Shown: positions 50,092 to 59,175 of the stretch, piece after piece | Numbering within the stretch: position 1 is the stretch's first letter | Layout: each line of letters starts with the position of its first letter | NCBI GenBank assembly: GCA_038239005.1 | Contig: JBBSFE010000004.1 | Coordinates: 1 to 64,000 of the forward strand | Direction: 5' to 3' | Source: DASXHD01 sp038239005 | GTDB taxonomy: Bacteria; Myxococcota_A; Polyangia; Polyangiales; Polyangiaceae | DNA length: 64,000 bases | The notes under the pieces: model-generated | What the model was told of the DNA's origin: nothing | Seen by the model: the letters and a program-made list of their open reading frames with translations, nothing else | Database searches by the model: none | Made by a program: the position numbers and the translations under genes

Positions 50092-51350
50092 GCATCGACC
50101 TCGCGCGCCTCGATCGGGACGTCGCGACGGCCGCCGCTGCGCTGCGTGATGCGCCCGGCGAGATCGACTGGGAAGATCATCGTCACGTCTCCGGCCAGCG
50201 CGCTCTCGGCGAGCTCGCGTCGGAGAGCCCGAGCCTCCTCCGTGATGCGCTCGCATCGTGGGTCGCATGGCTCACGGCAGCGCGCATCTCGCAACCGATG
50301 GTGCAGCGCGCGATCACCGCGCGCGCGGCGTCGCAAGCCATCGTGCGAGTCGAGACGGACGTCCGCCGCGATCTCGATGCCGTCATCGCCGGGATGATCG
50401 GCGCGAAAAACGGCGCCGACGCGCGCGCGTATTTCGGCGCCCTCCCAGAAGCGACAGATGCGTTGCGCGAGCCCGAGCGTTCCGTACGCGACGTGCGTGA
50501 AGAAGCTTTTCGCCGGCTCGGCATCGACGACGTCGGCACGCGTTTCATGGGCGTCTTGCGCTCCGATCTCGCCGAGGCCGCGCGCGAGCTCTTGATGCGC
50601 ACGTCCGACGTCGCGCGGTCGGCCGTGCGCGCAGCAGATCCGCCGTGGCCGATCGATCTCGACGCGCGGCTCGCGCATCATGCCTCCGAGGGTTGGCCCT
50701 CGCGCTTGTCATGGCGCAACGTCGCTTCGCTGATGCCGGGCCTTCGTCTGCGGGGCGCGCCTGCGGGCGAGCCGCCCATTGTCGTCGGCGCAGCCAGCTT
50801 CGTGCGCGCGCTCGTCGCGATCGCGGAGATGGTGCAACGCTCGTGGTTACCCAGTGCACCGTTCGTCGTGCGCGAGCCGCCGCTCAACGCCTCGCCGCAT
50901 CGCACGGCGTTCGTCGTGGCCGCTGCCCTCGGCGAGCCCGCGTTTCATGCGCGCATCCTCGGTCTATCGACGGGGCGCGCGCGCGATCAATCGCGCGAGC
51001 TGCGCGTCGCATTCCTCCTCGATGCTCAGCTCGCCGCATTTCGCGTAGCGGCGTCCGCACGCGGCGCCGACATCGAATCCCTCGGCGCCCTCGCATTCGG
51101 CGCCCCCCTCGATGCGCGCACGACCGGCGTGTGGCCTTCGTCTTCCGACGACGATCTCGCGCGCTTCCACGCGCTCCTCGGCGCACATGACGTCATCGAC
51201 GCGCTCCGCTCGCGCGAAGGCGACGACTGGTTCCGAAACCCGCGCGCATGGGACACGCTCCGCGATCTCGCGCTCGCGCCGCCAAACGACACGCCCGTGA
51301 TCGATCGCGCGCGCTCTCTCGCGAAGCGTTTCGAAGAGGTCGGCTCGTGA
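50088..51350 (+). CDS. Hypothetical protein, mostly helical
   Basis: The 420-residue protein (ATG 50088, ATGA overlap with miaE) is rich in Ala and Arg, predicted mostly helical, without signal peptide or TM segment. Notable are conserved-looking segments such as WEDHRHVSGQRALGELASESPSLLRDALASWVAWL and GEPPIVVGAASFVRALVAIAEMVQRSW. No domain is recognised. Its GTGA-type end overlaps the next gene. Its coupling with miaE and a secreted protein is the only clue to role. Confidence 0.7.
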   Translation: MSIDLARLDRDVATAAAALRDAPGEIDWEDHRHVSGQRALGELASESPSLLRDALASWVAWLTAARISQPMVQRAITARAASQAIVRVETDVRRDLDAVIAGMIGAKNGADARAYFGALPEATDALREPERSVRDVREEAFRRLGIDDVGTRFMGVLRSDLAEAARELLMRTSDVARSAVRAADPPWPIDLDARLAHHASEGWPSRLSWRNVASLMPGLRLRGAPAGEPPIVVGAASFVRALVAIAEMVQRSWLPSAPFVVREPPLNASPHRTAFVVAAALGEPAFHARILGLSTGRARDQSRELRVAFLLDAQLAAFRVAASARGADIESLGALAFGAPLDARTTGVWPSSSDDDLARFHALLGAHDVIDALRSREGDDWFRNPRAWDTLRDLALAPPNDTPVIDRARSLAKRFEEVGS

Positions 51351-52072
51351 GCCCGTTCGCGCTCGTCTTGCTCGCTCCGCTCATCGTGCATGGCGCACCA
51401 CCGCCGCCGCTCCCCGCGCTTCCGGTGATGGCGCGCGTTCGCGTCGATGCCGCCAAAGATCGCATTCTCGTCGTGCACGAAATCGTGATGGCGCGCGGAG
51501 ATTTTTCCGGAGGCGATCTCGATTTTTGGGTCTCGTTCGGCCCGACGATGCCGCGCGCCTTCGATGCGCACATTCTCTCGATGGCGCCTGGCGCGAGCGC
51601 ACCCGACCCGTCCGAGCACGGTGAATCCGTCGCGTTCGATCACGCAGCGCATCGTCCCTCGCATGCGCGCGCCCTCCTCGGTCGCTCGTCGATGGCTGGC
51701 GCGGTGCTCCACGTCCGCGAGCCTGCGTTTCGGCGCGCTGTGGCAGCTGGCGGTGCGCTTGCGCTTCGCATTCGCGAGGTCATTCCGATCCCCGCCGCTG
51801 ATGCTCAAGGCTCTCGCGAAATCGTGATCCGCCTTGGCATGGAATCGGGCCCACCTCTCACCGTGCGACGCATCGATCTCACCACCTCGGAGGCCGCAGG
51901 ATGGCTCACGAACGCGTCCGCGCAGCTCTGCGGCCCGGGCGCGGACCCCTACGTCATCGGCTTCGCCACGGCGCCGCCACACGTCCAGCATGTCATCATG
52001 CCGATCGACCCGGCTGGCGCCACGCGTCGCACGACCGACGACCTCTGCATTCGCTACACGACGACGAACTAA
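51347..52072 (+). CDS. Secreted protein of unknown function
   Basis: The 241-residue product begins at GTG 51347 (GTGA overlap with the previous stop) with a signal peptide (VSPFALVLLAPLIVHGAPPPP). The mature domain is beta-rich (MARVRVDAAKDRILVVHEIVMARGDFSGGDLDFWVSFGPTMPRA, VLHVREPAFRRAV). No family recognised. It ends 1 nt before the convergent outer-membrane gene. Confidence 0.7.
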   Translation: MSPFALVLLAPLIVHGAPPPPLPALPVMARVRVDAAKDRILVVHEIVMARGDFSGGDLDFWVSFGPTMPRAFDAHILSMAPGASAPDPSEHGESVAFDHAAHRPSHARALLGRSSMAGAVLHVREPAFRRAVAAGGALALRIREVIPIPAADAQGSREIVIRLGMESGPPLTVRRIDLTTSEAAGWLTNASAQLCGPGADPYVIGFATAPPHVQHVIMPIDPAGATRRTTDDLCIRYTTTN

Positions 52073-52073
52073 C

Positions 52074-53096
52074 TCAGTCGGCGGTCATCGCGGGGTCTGC
52101 GCCGGTGCCCGCGAAATCGTAGAAGTAGCGGAAGCCGAAGACCATCATCGTGTTCGGGTGATCGGCGATGACGTCCTGACGCACCGACGCCTCGACGCTG
52201 AAGTGCTTGTCGACCCAGCCGAGCCCGCCGCTGATGGATTGCGTGCGCTGGCCGGTGTCGATGCGATACCCGAGGCGAATCGCGAATCGGTTGAAGAGAA
52301 ACACCTCGGTGCCGAGCATGAAGCGCCCCGTTGGCGCGCCGTATGTCGTGAAGTCGACGAGCGAATCGAACTCGAGCGAGAACACTTCGAGGTTCAACCC
52401 GAGGCCTCCCGCGAGCGTCGTCGGCGCGACTGGCCTTCCGGGATACGTGAGGTTCTGGCCGAGCACCGCCATCGAGAACTGTTTGATTGGGCGATACGTG
52501 ACGCCTGCTGCGAACGTGAAGATGCTCGTGAGCCCAATGTCGGGCGTGCCATCCGAAACGAGATCGGTTCCGAACGGCCCGCGCGAGATCGCTTGATTCA
52601 CTTGCAGGTAGCGACCCGTCACGCCGACGAACAAATTATCGAGCACCGGATACGCGAGCGCGATGCGCAAATCGGTCCACTGGCGATTGATGCCGTCGGG
52701 GTCCATCGTCGACCACGTTCCGGCGATTCCGCCTGCGAGCCCGTTCGCGGAATCTGCACCCGCGGGGCGCGCGGCAAGCTGATTCGTCGACGAGTCTGCG
52801 ATGCCGCCGCCGAACGTTTGCCGATTCGCTTCCGGCGAGAACGCTGCGATGCCCTCGAAGTGATAGACGCGCGACGACGCGAGATTCGCCGGGTTGTCGT
52901 AGACCGCGGTGGTCGACGACCCGAGCGCAGTTTGCGCACCGCCGAACGCCATCCATCTCGGCGATTCGATGTCGCCCATGTCGTAACCCTGCTCGACCGA
53001 AGTCGACGAGGGTGTGGCGTACGCGCCTTTTGCGAGCAAAAACCCTATGGAAGCGCAGAAAAGCGCAATGTGGCGCACGCCGCGACCCAACCACAT
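52074..53096 (-). CDS. Outer membrane beta-barrel protein, PorV/FadL-like
   Basis: The ~340-residue protein has signal MWLGRGVRHIALFCASIGFLLAKGAYA and an N-terminal segment SPRWMAFGGAQTALGSSTTAVYDNPANLASS typical of OmpP1/FadL-, PorV-type channels, followed by amphipathic beta strands ending in an aromatic (MMVFGFRYFYDF). It should sit in the outer membrane, perhaps for lipids or secretion partner attachment. ATG at 53094-53096 chosen; an in-frame ATG 42 nt earlier at 53138 is possible. The dnaA/origin region lies directly upstream. Confidence 0.8.
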   Translation of the reverse strand: MWLGRGVRHIALFCASIGFLLAKGAYATPSSTSVEQGYDMGDIESPRWMAFGGAQTALGSSTTAVYDNPANLASSRVYHFEGIAAFSPEANRQTFGGGIADSSTNQLAARPAGADSANGLAGGIAGTWSTMDPDGINRQWTDLRIALAYPVLDNLFVGVTGRYLQVNQAISRGPFGTDLVSDGTPDIGLTSIFTFAAGVTYRPIKQFSMAVLGQNLTYPGRPVAPTTLAGGLGLNLEVFSLEFDSLVDFTTYGAPTGRFMLGTEVFLFNRFAIRLGYRIDTGQRTQSISGGLGWVDKHFSVEASVRQDVIADHPNTMMVFGFRYFYDFAGTGADPAMTAD

Positions 53097-53138
53097 GCGT
53101 GAAGTCGCGGCCAAGTTCGGTGTCATCTGACACGCCAA

Positions 53139-53565
53139 CGTCGCGGAAATGTGCGCGGGCCGTTGTCTCTTGACATGCCGAAAGCAGGCGATTTGCCGCC
53201 CTTGCGCTATGCAAACGTCTTTTTGCGTCGAGAAATCAAAAGCGATGTTGGCGATTTACAGTTGAACGTCACGTGACGTCGGTGTGCATCGACTCGAACG
53301 CGGGCGGTCTGCAACCATTAATCGGTAGCGATGTCGGTGACTTCTAGGCAATCGCACGATGACGATAGACGAGCTGTCTCGGCTTTTGATACCCACACGG
53401 ACTGCCCCGTTTTCCGGGGGTTGTCGCGCGAAAGCGTGACGCAGTGATGTGACTTCGCAGGGCTTATCCACAGGTTGTGGATAACTTGTGCAGTGGGGAC
53501 GAACGAGGGTCTGCGGCTGCACAGCCGACCCAAGGGTGCCCTTTTCACCCAAAAAGGTCCGAAAC
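53139..53565. other. Probable replication origin region upstream of dnaA
   Basis: This ~430-bp region without genes has distinctly lower GC in places (e.g. the aaatcaaaagcgatgttggc and gttgaacgtcacgtgacg stretches), and contains an inverted pair of perfect TTATCCACA boxes at 53464-53484. Only this pair is obvious; a full box map needs a search. The association with dnaA and the box pair supports an oriC or at least a DnaA-controlled dnaA promoter. Confidence 0.6.
53464..53484. promoter_or_regulatory. Inverted pair of DnaA boxes
   Basis: TTATCCACA (53464-53472) and its inverse TGTGGATAA (53476-53484) are perfect consensus DnaA boxes 3 bp apart, 80 bp upstream of the dnaA start. They should bind DnaA cooperatively and either autoregulate dnaA or nucleate origin unwinding. 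Confidence 0.9.
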
Positions 53566-54987
53566 GTGAACGAAGCGGGAGAAGAAAAGCTCTGGGACGA
53601 AGCCATCGCGTACACACGCGGTCGTTCGCCCGGAAGCTTCGACCAGTGGTTCTCCGGCATTCAGTTCGACGGGTTGACCGACGGAGTGCTCGGCCTGCGT
53701 GCGCGTGACGAGTTCGTCCGCGAGTGGGTCGACCATCATTTTTTGCCGACCATTACGGATTTCATTCGAAGCAAGACGGGGTGGAGCGTGCAAGTGGCCT
53801 GGACTGTGGGTGGGGGCGTGGACAAGCCGGTCTCGGAGCCGGTGGAAGCACAGCAGAAGCCGGTAAGGCCGAAGGCGCTGGTCGTGGGCGAGCCGTCGCC
53901 GCCAGGTCTCGCTCTCCGCGAGACTCGCGCGCGGCCATCGGCGCCGCCGCCGCCGCCGGTCGAAGGGCTGAATCTGAAGTACACGTTCATGAACTTCGTC
54001 GTGGGCTCGTCGAACCAGCTCGCGCACGCCGCATCGATCGCAGCGGCGGGCGGCACGCATCCGCGTCACAACCCGGTGTTCTTGTGCGGCGGCACGGGCC
54101 TCGGCAAGACGCACCTCGTTCACGCCGTGGCGCATCGCATCCGCGAAGAGCGCCCCGAAGCGCGCATCATCTACGTGTCTGCCGAAAAGTTCATGAACGA
54201 GTTCGTGCAGTCGCTCCAAGACAACAAGATGAGCGAGTTCCGCGCGCGCTACCGCGACAAGTGCGATGTGCTCCTCGTCGACGACATCCAGTTTCTCGCT
54301 TCGAAGACGCAAACGCAGGAAGAATTTTTCCACTGCTTCAACGTGCTTCACCAGAGCGACAAACAAATCGTCCTGACGAGCGACAAATATCCGCAGCAGC
54401 TCGAGCGCATGGAAGAGCGTTTGGTGTCGCGCTTCTCGTCGGGGCTCGTCGCCGACATCCAGCCGCCGGAGCTCGAGACACGCGTCGCAATCGTCCGGAA
54501 AAAGGCTCAAATCGAGCAGCTCGACATCCACCCCGACGTCGTCCTGACGATCGCGCAATCGGTCCGCTCGAACGTGCGCGAGCTCGAGGGCACGCTCATC
54601 CGCATCGCGGCGAAGGCGTCGCTCACGCGCATCCCGCTCACGGTGGAGTTTGCGCGCCAAGAAATTCTCGCAGCATCGAGCGTGCGCCCGACAGAGCAAA
54701 ACGTCGAAGACATCCAGCGCATCGTCTGCCACCACTTCAAGCTCCGCTCGACGGATCTACTTTCGAAGGACCGCCACAAGAGCATCGCGTTCGCGCGCCA
54801 CGTCGCGATGTACCTGTGCAAGCAGCGCCTGAAGTGCAGCTTCCCCGAGCTGGGCCGCGCCTTCGGCAACCGCGATCACACGACAGTGATGAGCGCAGTC
54901 CGCAAAGTGGACGGGCTCCGCACGAGCGATCCGGAAGTACGCGCGCACCTCGAAGCCATCGAGCGCAAGCTCGGCGCTGCTGACTGA
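53566..54987 (+). CDS. dnaA: Chromosomal replication initiator protein DnaA
   Basis: The 473-residue protein is full-length DnaA. GTG at 53566 is chosen because the preceding in-frame sequence is unrelated and aaaggtcc lies just upstream. Domain I spans ~1-85 (WDEAIAYTRGRSPGSFDQWFSG), domain II is a Pro-rich linker (~85-145), domain III is AAA+ with GGTGLGKTH (P loop), VLLVDDIQFL (Walker B) and the sensor LVSRFSSGL, and domain IV ends with the box-binding FGNRDHTTVMSAVRKVDG. dnaN is not adjacent, as often in myxobacteria. Confidence 0.98.
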   Translation: MNEAGEEKLWDEAIAYTRGRSPGSFDQWFSGIQFDGLTDGVLGLRARDEFVREWVDHHFLPTITDFIRSKTGWSVQVAWTVGGGVDKPVSEPVEAQQKPVRPKALVVGEPSPPGLALRETRARPSAPPPPPVEGLNLKYTFMNFVVGSSNQLAHAASIAAAGGTHPRHNPVFLCGGTGLGKTHLVHAVAHRIREERPEARIIYVSAEKFMNEFVQSLQDNKMSEFRARYRDKCDVLLVDDIQFLASKTQTQEEFFHCFNVLHQSDKQIVLTSDKYPQQLERMEERLVSRFSSGLVADIQPPELETRVAIVRKKAQIEQLDIHPDVVLTIAQSVRSNVRELEGTLIRIAAKASLTRIPLTVEFARQEILAASSVRPTEQNVEDIQRIVCHHFKLRSTDLLSKDRHKSIAFARHVAMYLCKQRLKCSFPELGRAFGNRDHTTVMSAVRKVDGLRTSDPEVRAHLEAIERKLGAAD

Positions 54988-55001
54988 GCCACTGAGCGTC
55001 A

Positions 55002-55021
55002 CTCGGCGCTCCGAGAATTTT
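55002..55021 (+). terminator. Small hairpin after dnaA
   Basis: The stem ctcgg/ccgag with a 4-nt loop is followed by aatttt, 14 nt past the dnaA stop. It is short but has the layout of an intrinsic terminator and lies in the convergent gap with the zinc-binding protein gene. Confidence 0.45.
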
Positions 55022-55113
55022 GTGGCCCCCTCCCGCTCGTGCTCGCCGTCGTGCTCGGCCGTGCTCGGCGCCGCGGTTTTCGTCATGAGCGCGACATGCG
55101 CCTGCGGGGATCG

Positions 55114-56049
55114 TTACTTCAGGAATTTTTCCAGGGCATCCACGTCGAAGCGGAGGAGCTTTTCGTACGAGTCTGTCTCTGGGTTGCCGCCCACCGGGTC
55201 GAGCGTGCCGAGGGGGATTTTGGCGGCGTCGGCGATTGTTTTTGCCGGGCGTGAGTCGAGCTGCGGCTCCGAGTAGAGGGCCGGGACGCCTCGTTCTTTC
55301 ACGACCTTCAAGACCTCTTGAATGTACTCGCCCGTTGGGGACGAGCCCGGGAACGGCTCGATCACGGCAAGGATTTTCAATTTGTAGTGGTCGGCGAAAT
55401 AGTTGAACGAGCCGTGGAACGTGACGAAGCCGCGCGTCTTGAATGCGGCGACGCGTGCGCCGAGCTCTTTGTCGAGCTTGTCGAGCTCGACGTCGACTTG
55501 CTTCGCGCGCGTCTTGTAGCCCTCGGCGTGGGGCGGGTCGGCTTTCGCGAGCTCGTCGCCAATCGCGGCGACCATCGTGCGTGCTCGCGATGGGTCCATC
55601 CATACATGCGGGTCTGTCGCGCCGAGCTCGTGGTCGTGATCTTCTTCGGGCGTCGTGCGCGCCTTGTCCGCGGCTTCGTCGCCGATGGCGCCTTCTTTGA
55701 CCGTGAGCGTCGGAACCTTCTCGCCGACTTTGATGAGCGCCGCTTTCGGTGCCGCATCCTTCATCAGCTTATCCATCCACGTGTCGAGGCCGAGGCCCAC
55801 GAGGACTCCGACTTTCGCGGACGCCACTTGCTCGACGTCACGCGGCGACGGATCGAAGCTGTGCTCGGTGTGGCCCGGCGGCAACACCAAAATGGCTTCG
55901 GCATCCGGACCGGCCACCCGGCGCACGAGATCGTAGAGCGGAAAAATCGAGACGGCGACTTTCGTCTTGCCGCTCGAGGCCGTGTGACAACCGTTGCAAC
56001 CCGCGACCGAAATCGCGAGAGCGAGCAGAACGAGGAGGATCCATTTCAC
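55114..56049 (-). CDS. Zinc/manganese ABC transporter substrate-binding lipoprotein (ZnuA/TroA-like)
   Basis: The ~311-residue product has signal/lipobox VAGCNGC near residue 18 and the cluster A-I metal-binding fold: His in GHTEHSFDPSP, His in DPHVWMDP, His in TFHGSFNYF, and the fourth ligand near NPETDSYEKLL. A short acidic/His loop (EEDHDHEL) is the zinc-collecting loop of ZnuA types. GTG at 56047-56049 is chosen over ATG 56089-56091, which would add basic residues in front of the signal. No permease or ATPase gene is next to it, so it works with partners elsewhere. Confidence 0.9.
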   Translation of the reverse strand: MKWILLVLLALAISVAGCNGCHTASSGKTKVAVSIFPLYDLVRRVAGPDAEAILVLPPGHTEHSFDPSPRDVEQVASAKVGVLVGLGLDTWMDKLMKDAAPKAALIKVGEKVPTLTVKEGAIGDEAADKARTTPEEDHDHELGATDPHVWMDPSRARTMVAAIGDELAKADPPHAEGYKTRAKQVDVELDKLDKELGARVAAFKTRGFVTFHGSFNYFADHYKLKILAVIEPFPGSSPTGEYIQEVLKVVKERGVPALYSEPQLDSRPAKTIADAAKIPLGTLDPVGGNPETDSYEKLLRFDVDALEKFLK

Positions 56050-56089
56050 GCGCACCACGATACACACAAACCGTGCTAAGCCCACCGCC

Positions 56090-57226
56090 ATGGTTCGGCG
56101 TTTCGGCGTAGTTTTGGCTGCTGCGGTGGGCTGCATACTACACGCATCGCCCGTGGGCGCCGCCGCGGTTGCGTATCCGCAAAGCGGCTTCGCGCACATC
56201 ACCCAAGACAAAACCGTTTTGATTTGGGACGCAGCCCACAAGACCGAGCACATCATCTCCGGTGTCACGCTCAAGGGCGACGCCGATTCGTTCGGCATCC
56301 TCGTGCCCACGCCGAGCGCGGCGTCGGTCGCGCGCGAGAACGACGACGTCATCGATCGCACGGGCATGCTCTTCTCGCTTCCACAGCCAGGGCAAACGCT
56401 CACATCGGTGCTTCATCGCGCCGAGCTCGGCGACTTCGAAGCCGCGTCGATCAAAGACGAAACGGCGCTCGGCGATTGGATGGCGAAAAATAAATTCGCC
56501 GACAAGCCCGCGCTTCGCACCTGGGCGAAGACTTACTTCGACAAAACATGGGTGCTCACCGCCGTTCGCTCGACGATGAAAGGCTCTGGCGATCGCGAGC
56601 TCGCCGTTCCGTCGTTTCGGTTGTCGTTCAAGACCGACGCACCCGTTTTGCCTTACACGGATTTCGTCGCCGACTCCGCTGACGACGCCGCCTACCGCGC
56701 CAAAAGCCAAAACGGATCACGCGGCGGATACATGTACGCATCGGGCATGCGCGCGACGGACGTCTACGTCGTCGGCGAATCGCAGATGCAAGGCATGAAC
56801 GGCCAAACGAGCGGCGGCCCGCCCGTCGCCGATGCGCTGCGCGTCGCGAGCGGTGATGTCGCGAAAGCTCTCGGCGACACATCCGCGTGGGCGTTCGATG
56901 CGAAGGCGCGACCCACGTGGGTCATCACGCATCTCGCGGAGAACGCGTGGCAACACCAACCGACCGGCGACCTCGGGTTCGCGTCTTACGATTTGCCGAA
57001 AGCGCGACCCGGCCCAGGCGTGACCGAAATCGACGATCGCCCCATCGGCCCGACGTCACCTGGCTCCACGATGGCGTGGATCGAAACCGGCAAGACCTCC
57101 GGAAAAACGCCGAACCCACACAATATGCGCTCGCGCATCGGGTACTTTGCATTGTTCCTCTTGATTGCGGCCGCCGCCGGCTACGCGATTTGGAGCGAGC
57201 AAGAGACCAACCAAGCCAAGTCGTGA
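56090..57226 (+). CDS. DUF2330-like secreted membrane-anchored protein
   Basis: The 378-residue protein has a signal peptide (MVRRFGVVLAAAVGCILHASPVGAAA), then a DUF2330-type domain: AHITQDKTVLIWDAAHKTEHIISGVTLKGDADSFGILVPTPS and the RLSFKTDAPVLPYTDF stretch are typical. One TM helix at the C end (YFALFLLIAAAAGYAIWS) anchors it. Function of DUF2330 is unknown. It starts the six-gene coupled run that includes astA, divergent from the zinc-binding gene by ~40 nt. Confidence 0.85.
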   Translation: MVRRFGVVLAAAVGCILHASPVGAAAVAYPQSGFAHITQDKTVLIWDAAHKTEHIISGVTLKGDADSFGILVPTPSAASVARENDDVIDRTGMLFSLPQPGQTLTSVLHRAELGDFEAASIKDETALGDWMAKNKFADKPALRTWAKTYFDKTWVLTAVRSTMKGSGDRELAVPSFRLSFKTDAPVLPYTDFVADSADDAAYRAKSQNGSRGGYMYASGMRATDVYVVGESQMQGMNGQTSGGPPVADALRVASGDVAKALGDTSAWAFDAKARPTWVITHLAENAWQHQPTGDLGFASYDLPKARPGPGVTEIDDRPIGPTSPGSTMAWIETGKTSGKTPNPHNMRSRIGYFALFLLIAAAAGYAIWSEQETNQAKS

Positions 57227-57229
57227 TGC

Positions 57230-58267
57230 ATGCTTTCTTTCGAGGTACGCGGCGCACTCAAGTCTGACGAGGACCAGCTTCTCGCAGTCGCCGAGCACCT
57301 CGATACCGTCAACCTCCCGAACGATCGCGACGCCATCCGCGCGACGCTCGAGCACGCCGTCGACAGCTTCACCGGCGCCATCAAAGATCCGCGGCGCCGG
57401 CAATACGTCTTCGTTCTCGTCGACACGAAGAAGGACGAAATCGTCGGAACGTCGATGGTCATCGGGCAACTCGGGCGCCGCGACGCGCCGTACATCTACC
57501 TCGACGTCATTCAGGAAGAGCGCGTCTCGGCCACGCTCGATACGCACTTCAATCACACGACGCTCAACGTCGGCTACTCGTACAACGGGCCGACCGAAAT
57601 CGGCGGGCTCGTGCTCTCACCGAATTATCGGCGCGTGCCCGAGCGGCTCGGCCTCTTCATCTCGTACGTTCGGTTTCTCTACATCAAGGCGCATCGCGAT
57701 CTCTTCCGCGACGAAATTCTCGCCGAGCTCTTGCCGCCCCTCGAGGCAGACGGTACCTCCCACTTGTGGGACGCACTCGGCCGGCACTTCACCAACATGA
57801 CCTACGCCGACGCCGACATGCTCTCGAAGAAGAACAAAGAGTTCATTCGCGGGCTCTTCCCCGAAGGGACGATTTACGCGTCGCTCCTGCCGAAGCAGGC
57901 GCAAGACGTCATCGGAAAAGTCGGCGCGCAGACCAAGGGCGTCGAGAAGATGCTACGGCGCATTGGGTTTCGCTACGCCGAGCGCGTCGACCCGTTCGAT
58001 GGCGGCCCGCACTTCGTTGCGCCAACGGACGAAATCTCGCTCGTGCAGAATACATCCAAAGTGAAGATCGGCCGGCTTTTGCCGAAGAAAGAGCATGCGC
58101 GGCATCGGTCGCTCGTCGGAATCGATCTTCCCGAAGCGCCGTACTTTCGCGCGGTGCTCTCCGACTTCATCGCAGACGACGACGCGAGCGGCGGCCTCGG
58201 TGAGAGCGCAGCCGAGCATCTCGGCGTGAAAGTCGGCGACGAGATTTGGGTGCTCACGCTCACATGA
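57230..58267 (+). CDS. astA: Arginine N-succinyltransferase
   Basis: The 345-residue product matches AstA, which moves succinyl from succinyl-CoA to arginine in the first step of the AST arginine catabolic pathway. The conserved stretches include VRGALKSDEDQLLAVAEHLDTVNLPNDR, NHTTLNVGYSYNGPTEIGGLVLSPNYRR and LLPPLEADGTSHLWDALGRHFTNMTYADADMLSKKNKEFI. Length is normal. None of astB-E is nearby, so the pathway is split or this enzyme has a related substrate such as ornithine. Confidence 0.9.
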   Translation: MLSFEVRGALKSDEDQLLAVAEHLDTVNLPNDRDAIRATLEHAVDSFTGAIKDPRRRQYVFVLVDTKKDEIVGTSMVIGQLGRRDAPYIYLDVIQEERVSATLDTHFNHTTLNVGYSYNGPTEIGGLVLSPNYRRVPERLGLFISYVRFLYIKAHRDLFRDEILAELLPPLEADGTSHLWDALGRHFTNMTYADADMLSKKNKEFIRGLFPEGTIYASLLPKQAQDVIGKVGAQTKGVEKMLRRIGFRYAERVDPFDGGPHFVAPTDEISLVQNTSKVKIGRLLPKKEHARHRSLVGIDLPEAPYFRAVLSDFIADDDASGGLGESAAEHLGVKVGDEIWVLTLT

Positions 58268-59175
58268 AAGGTTGGGGCTCTGCCGCCGCGACCACCGCGC
58301 CGAAGCTCGATGCCGAAGCGCTCGAGATCCGCACCACCGACGGTGTGACGCTCGCCGCGACCGTGCACGAGCCCGATGGCGAGATGCGCGGCACCGTCGT
58401 GATGGCGCACGCGATGTTCGCGCGACAAAGCGCGTTTCGTTGGCTCTCGGTGATGTTTCGCGAGCGCGGTTGGCGCGTTGTCACGTTCGATTTTCGCGGC
58501 CACGGCAAGAGCCCGTGCGAGCGCTACGGGTACGACGACTTCGTCTCGAGTGATTTGCCCGCGGTGATCGATTGCGCACGCGCACGCAGCGAAGACAAAC
58601 CCGTCGCGCTGCTCGGGCACTCGCTCGGCGGTCACGTCGCGCTTGCGGCGCAAGGGTGCGGGCTCGTGTCGCTCGATGCCATCGTGCTCGTCGCAGCGAA
58701 CGTTTGGCTTCGAGACTTCGAACCGAGCGGCGCGATATGGGCGGCGAAGCGCGCCATCCTCGAAGGGTTCGTTCGCACCGCGCGGCGCGTCGGGCATTTT
58801 CCCGCGCGCGCGCTTCGACTCGGCAGCGACGACGAGTCACTCGACTACGTCGAGGACCTCGCGCGTTTCGGCATCGAAGGATTTTGGCGCAGCCGCGACG
58901 GCACACGCGATTACCTCGCCGCGCTCGGCGAAGTGCACGTGCCCATCTATTCGATCTCGAGCAACGGCGATCGCATCAACGCGCGACCCGCATCGGTCGA
59001 TCGCATGATCGCGAAATGCCGCGGGCCCATTCACGTCGACCGCGTGTGCAAAAGCGACGACGGCTCTCGCGCGCCCGGCCACGGCGCATTGCTCACGACA
59101 ACGGCCGCTCGAAGCGCGTTCGATCGCGCCGAGGCCATGCTTCGCGTGCTACCCTCGAGCTCGCATTTGCCGTGA
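58264..59175 (+). CDS. Alpha/beta hydrolase
   Basis: The 303-residue protein is an alpha/beta hydrolase of the serine-hydrolase/lysophospholipase-like type. Oxyanion HGX-like segment GTVVMAHAMFARQ, nucleophile GHSLGGH (Ser), acidic residue after VHVPIYSISSNGDRINARP and late His in GHGALLT. No signal peptide. Start overlaps astA stop and its stop overlaps the acyltransferase GTG. Substrate may be a lipid given the acyltransferase next to it, which is inference. Confidence 0.85.
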   Translation: MKGWGSAAATTAPKLDAEALEIRTTDGVTLAATVHEPDGEMRGTVVMAHAMFARQSAFRWLSVMFRERGWRVVTFDFRGHGKSPCERYGYDDFVSSDLPAVIDCARARSEDKPVALLGHSLGGHVALAAQGCGLVSLDAIVLVAANVWLRDFEPSGAIWAAKRAILEGFVRTARRVGHFPARALRLGSDDESLDYVEDLARFGIEGFWRSRDGTRDYLAALGEVHVPIYSISSNGDRINARPASVDRMIAKCRGPIHVDRVCKSDDGSRAPGHGALLTTTAARSAFDRAEAMLRVLPSSSHLP

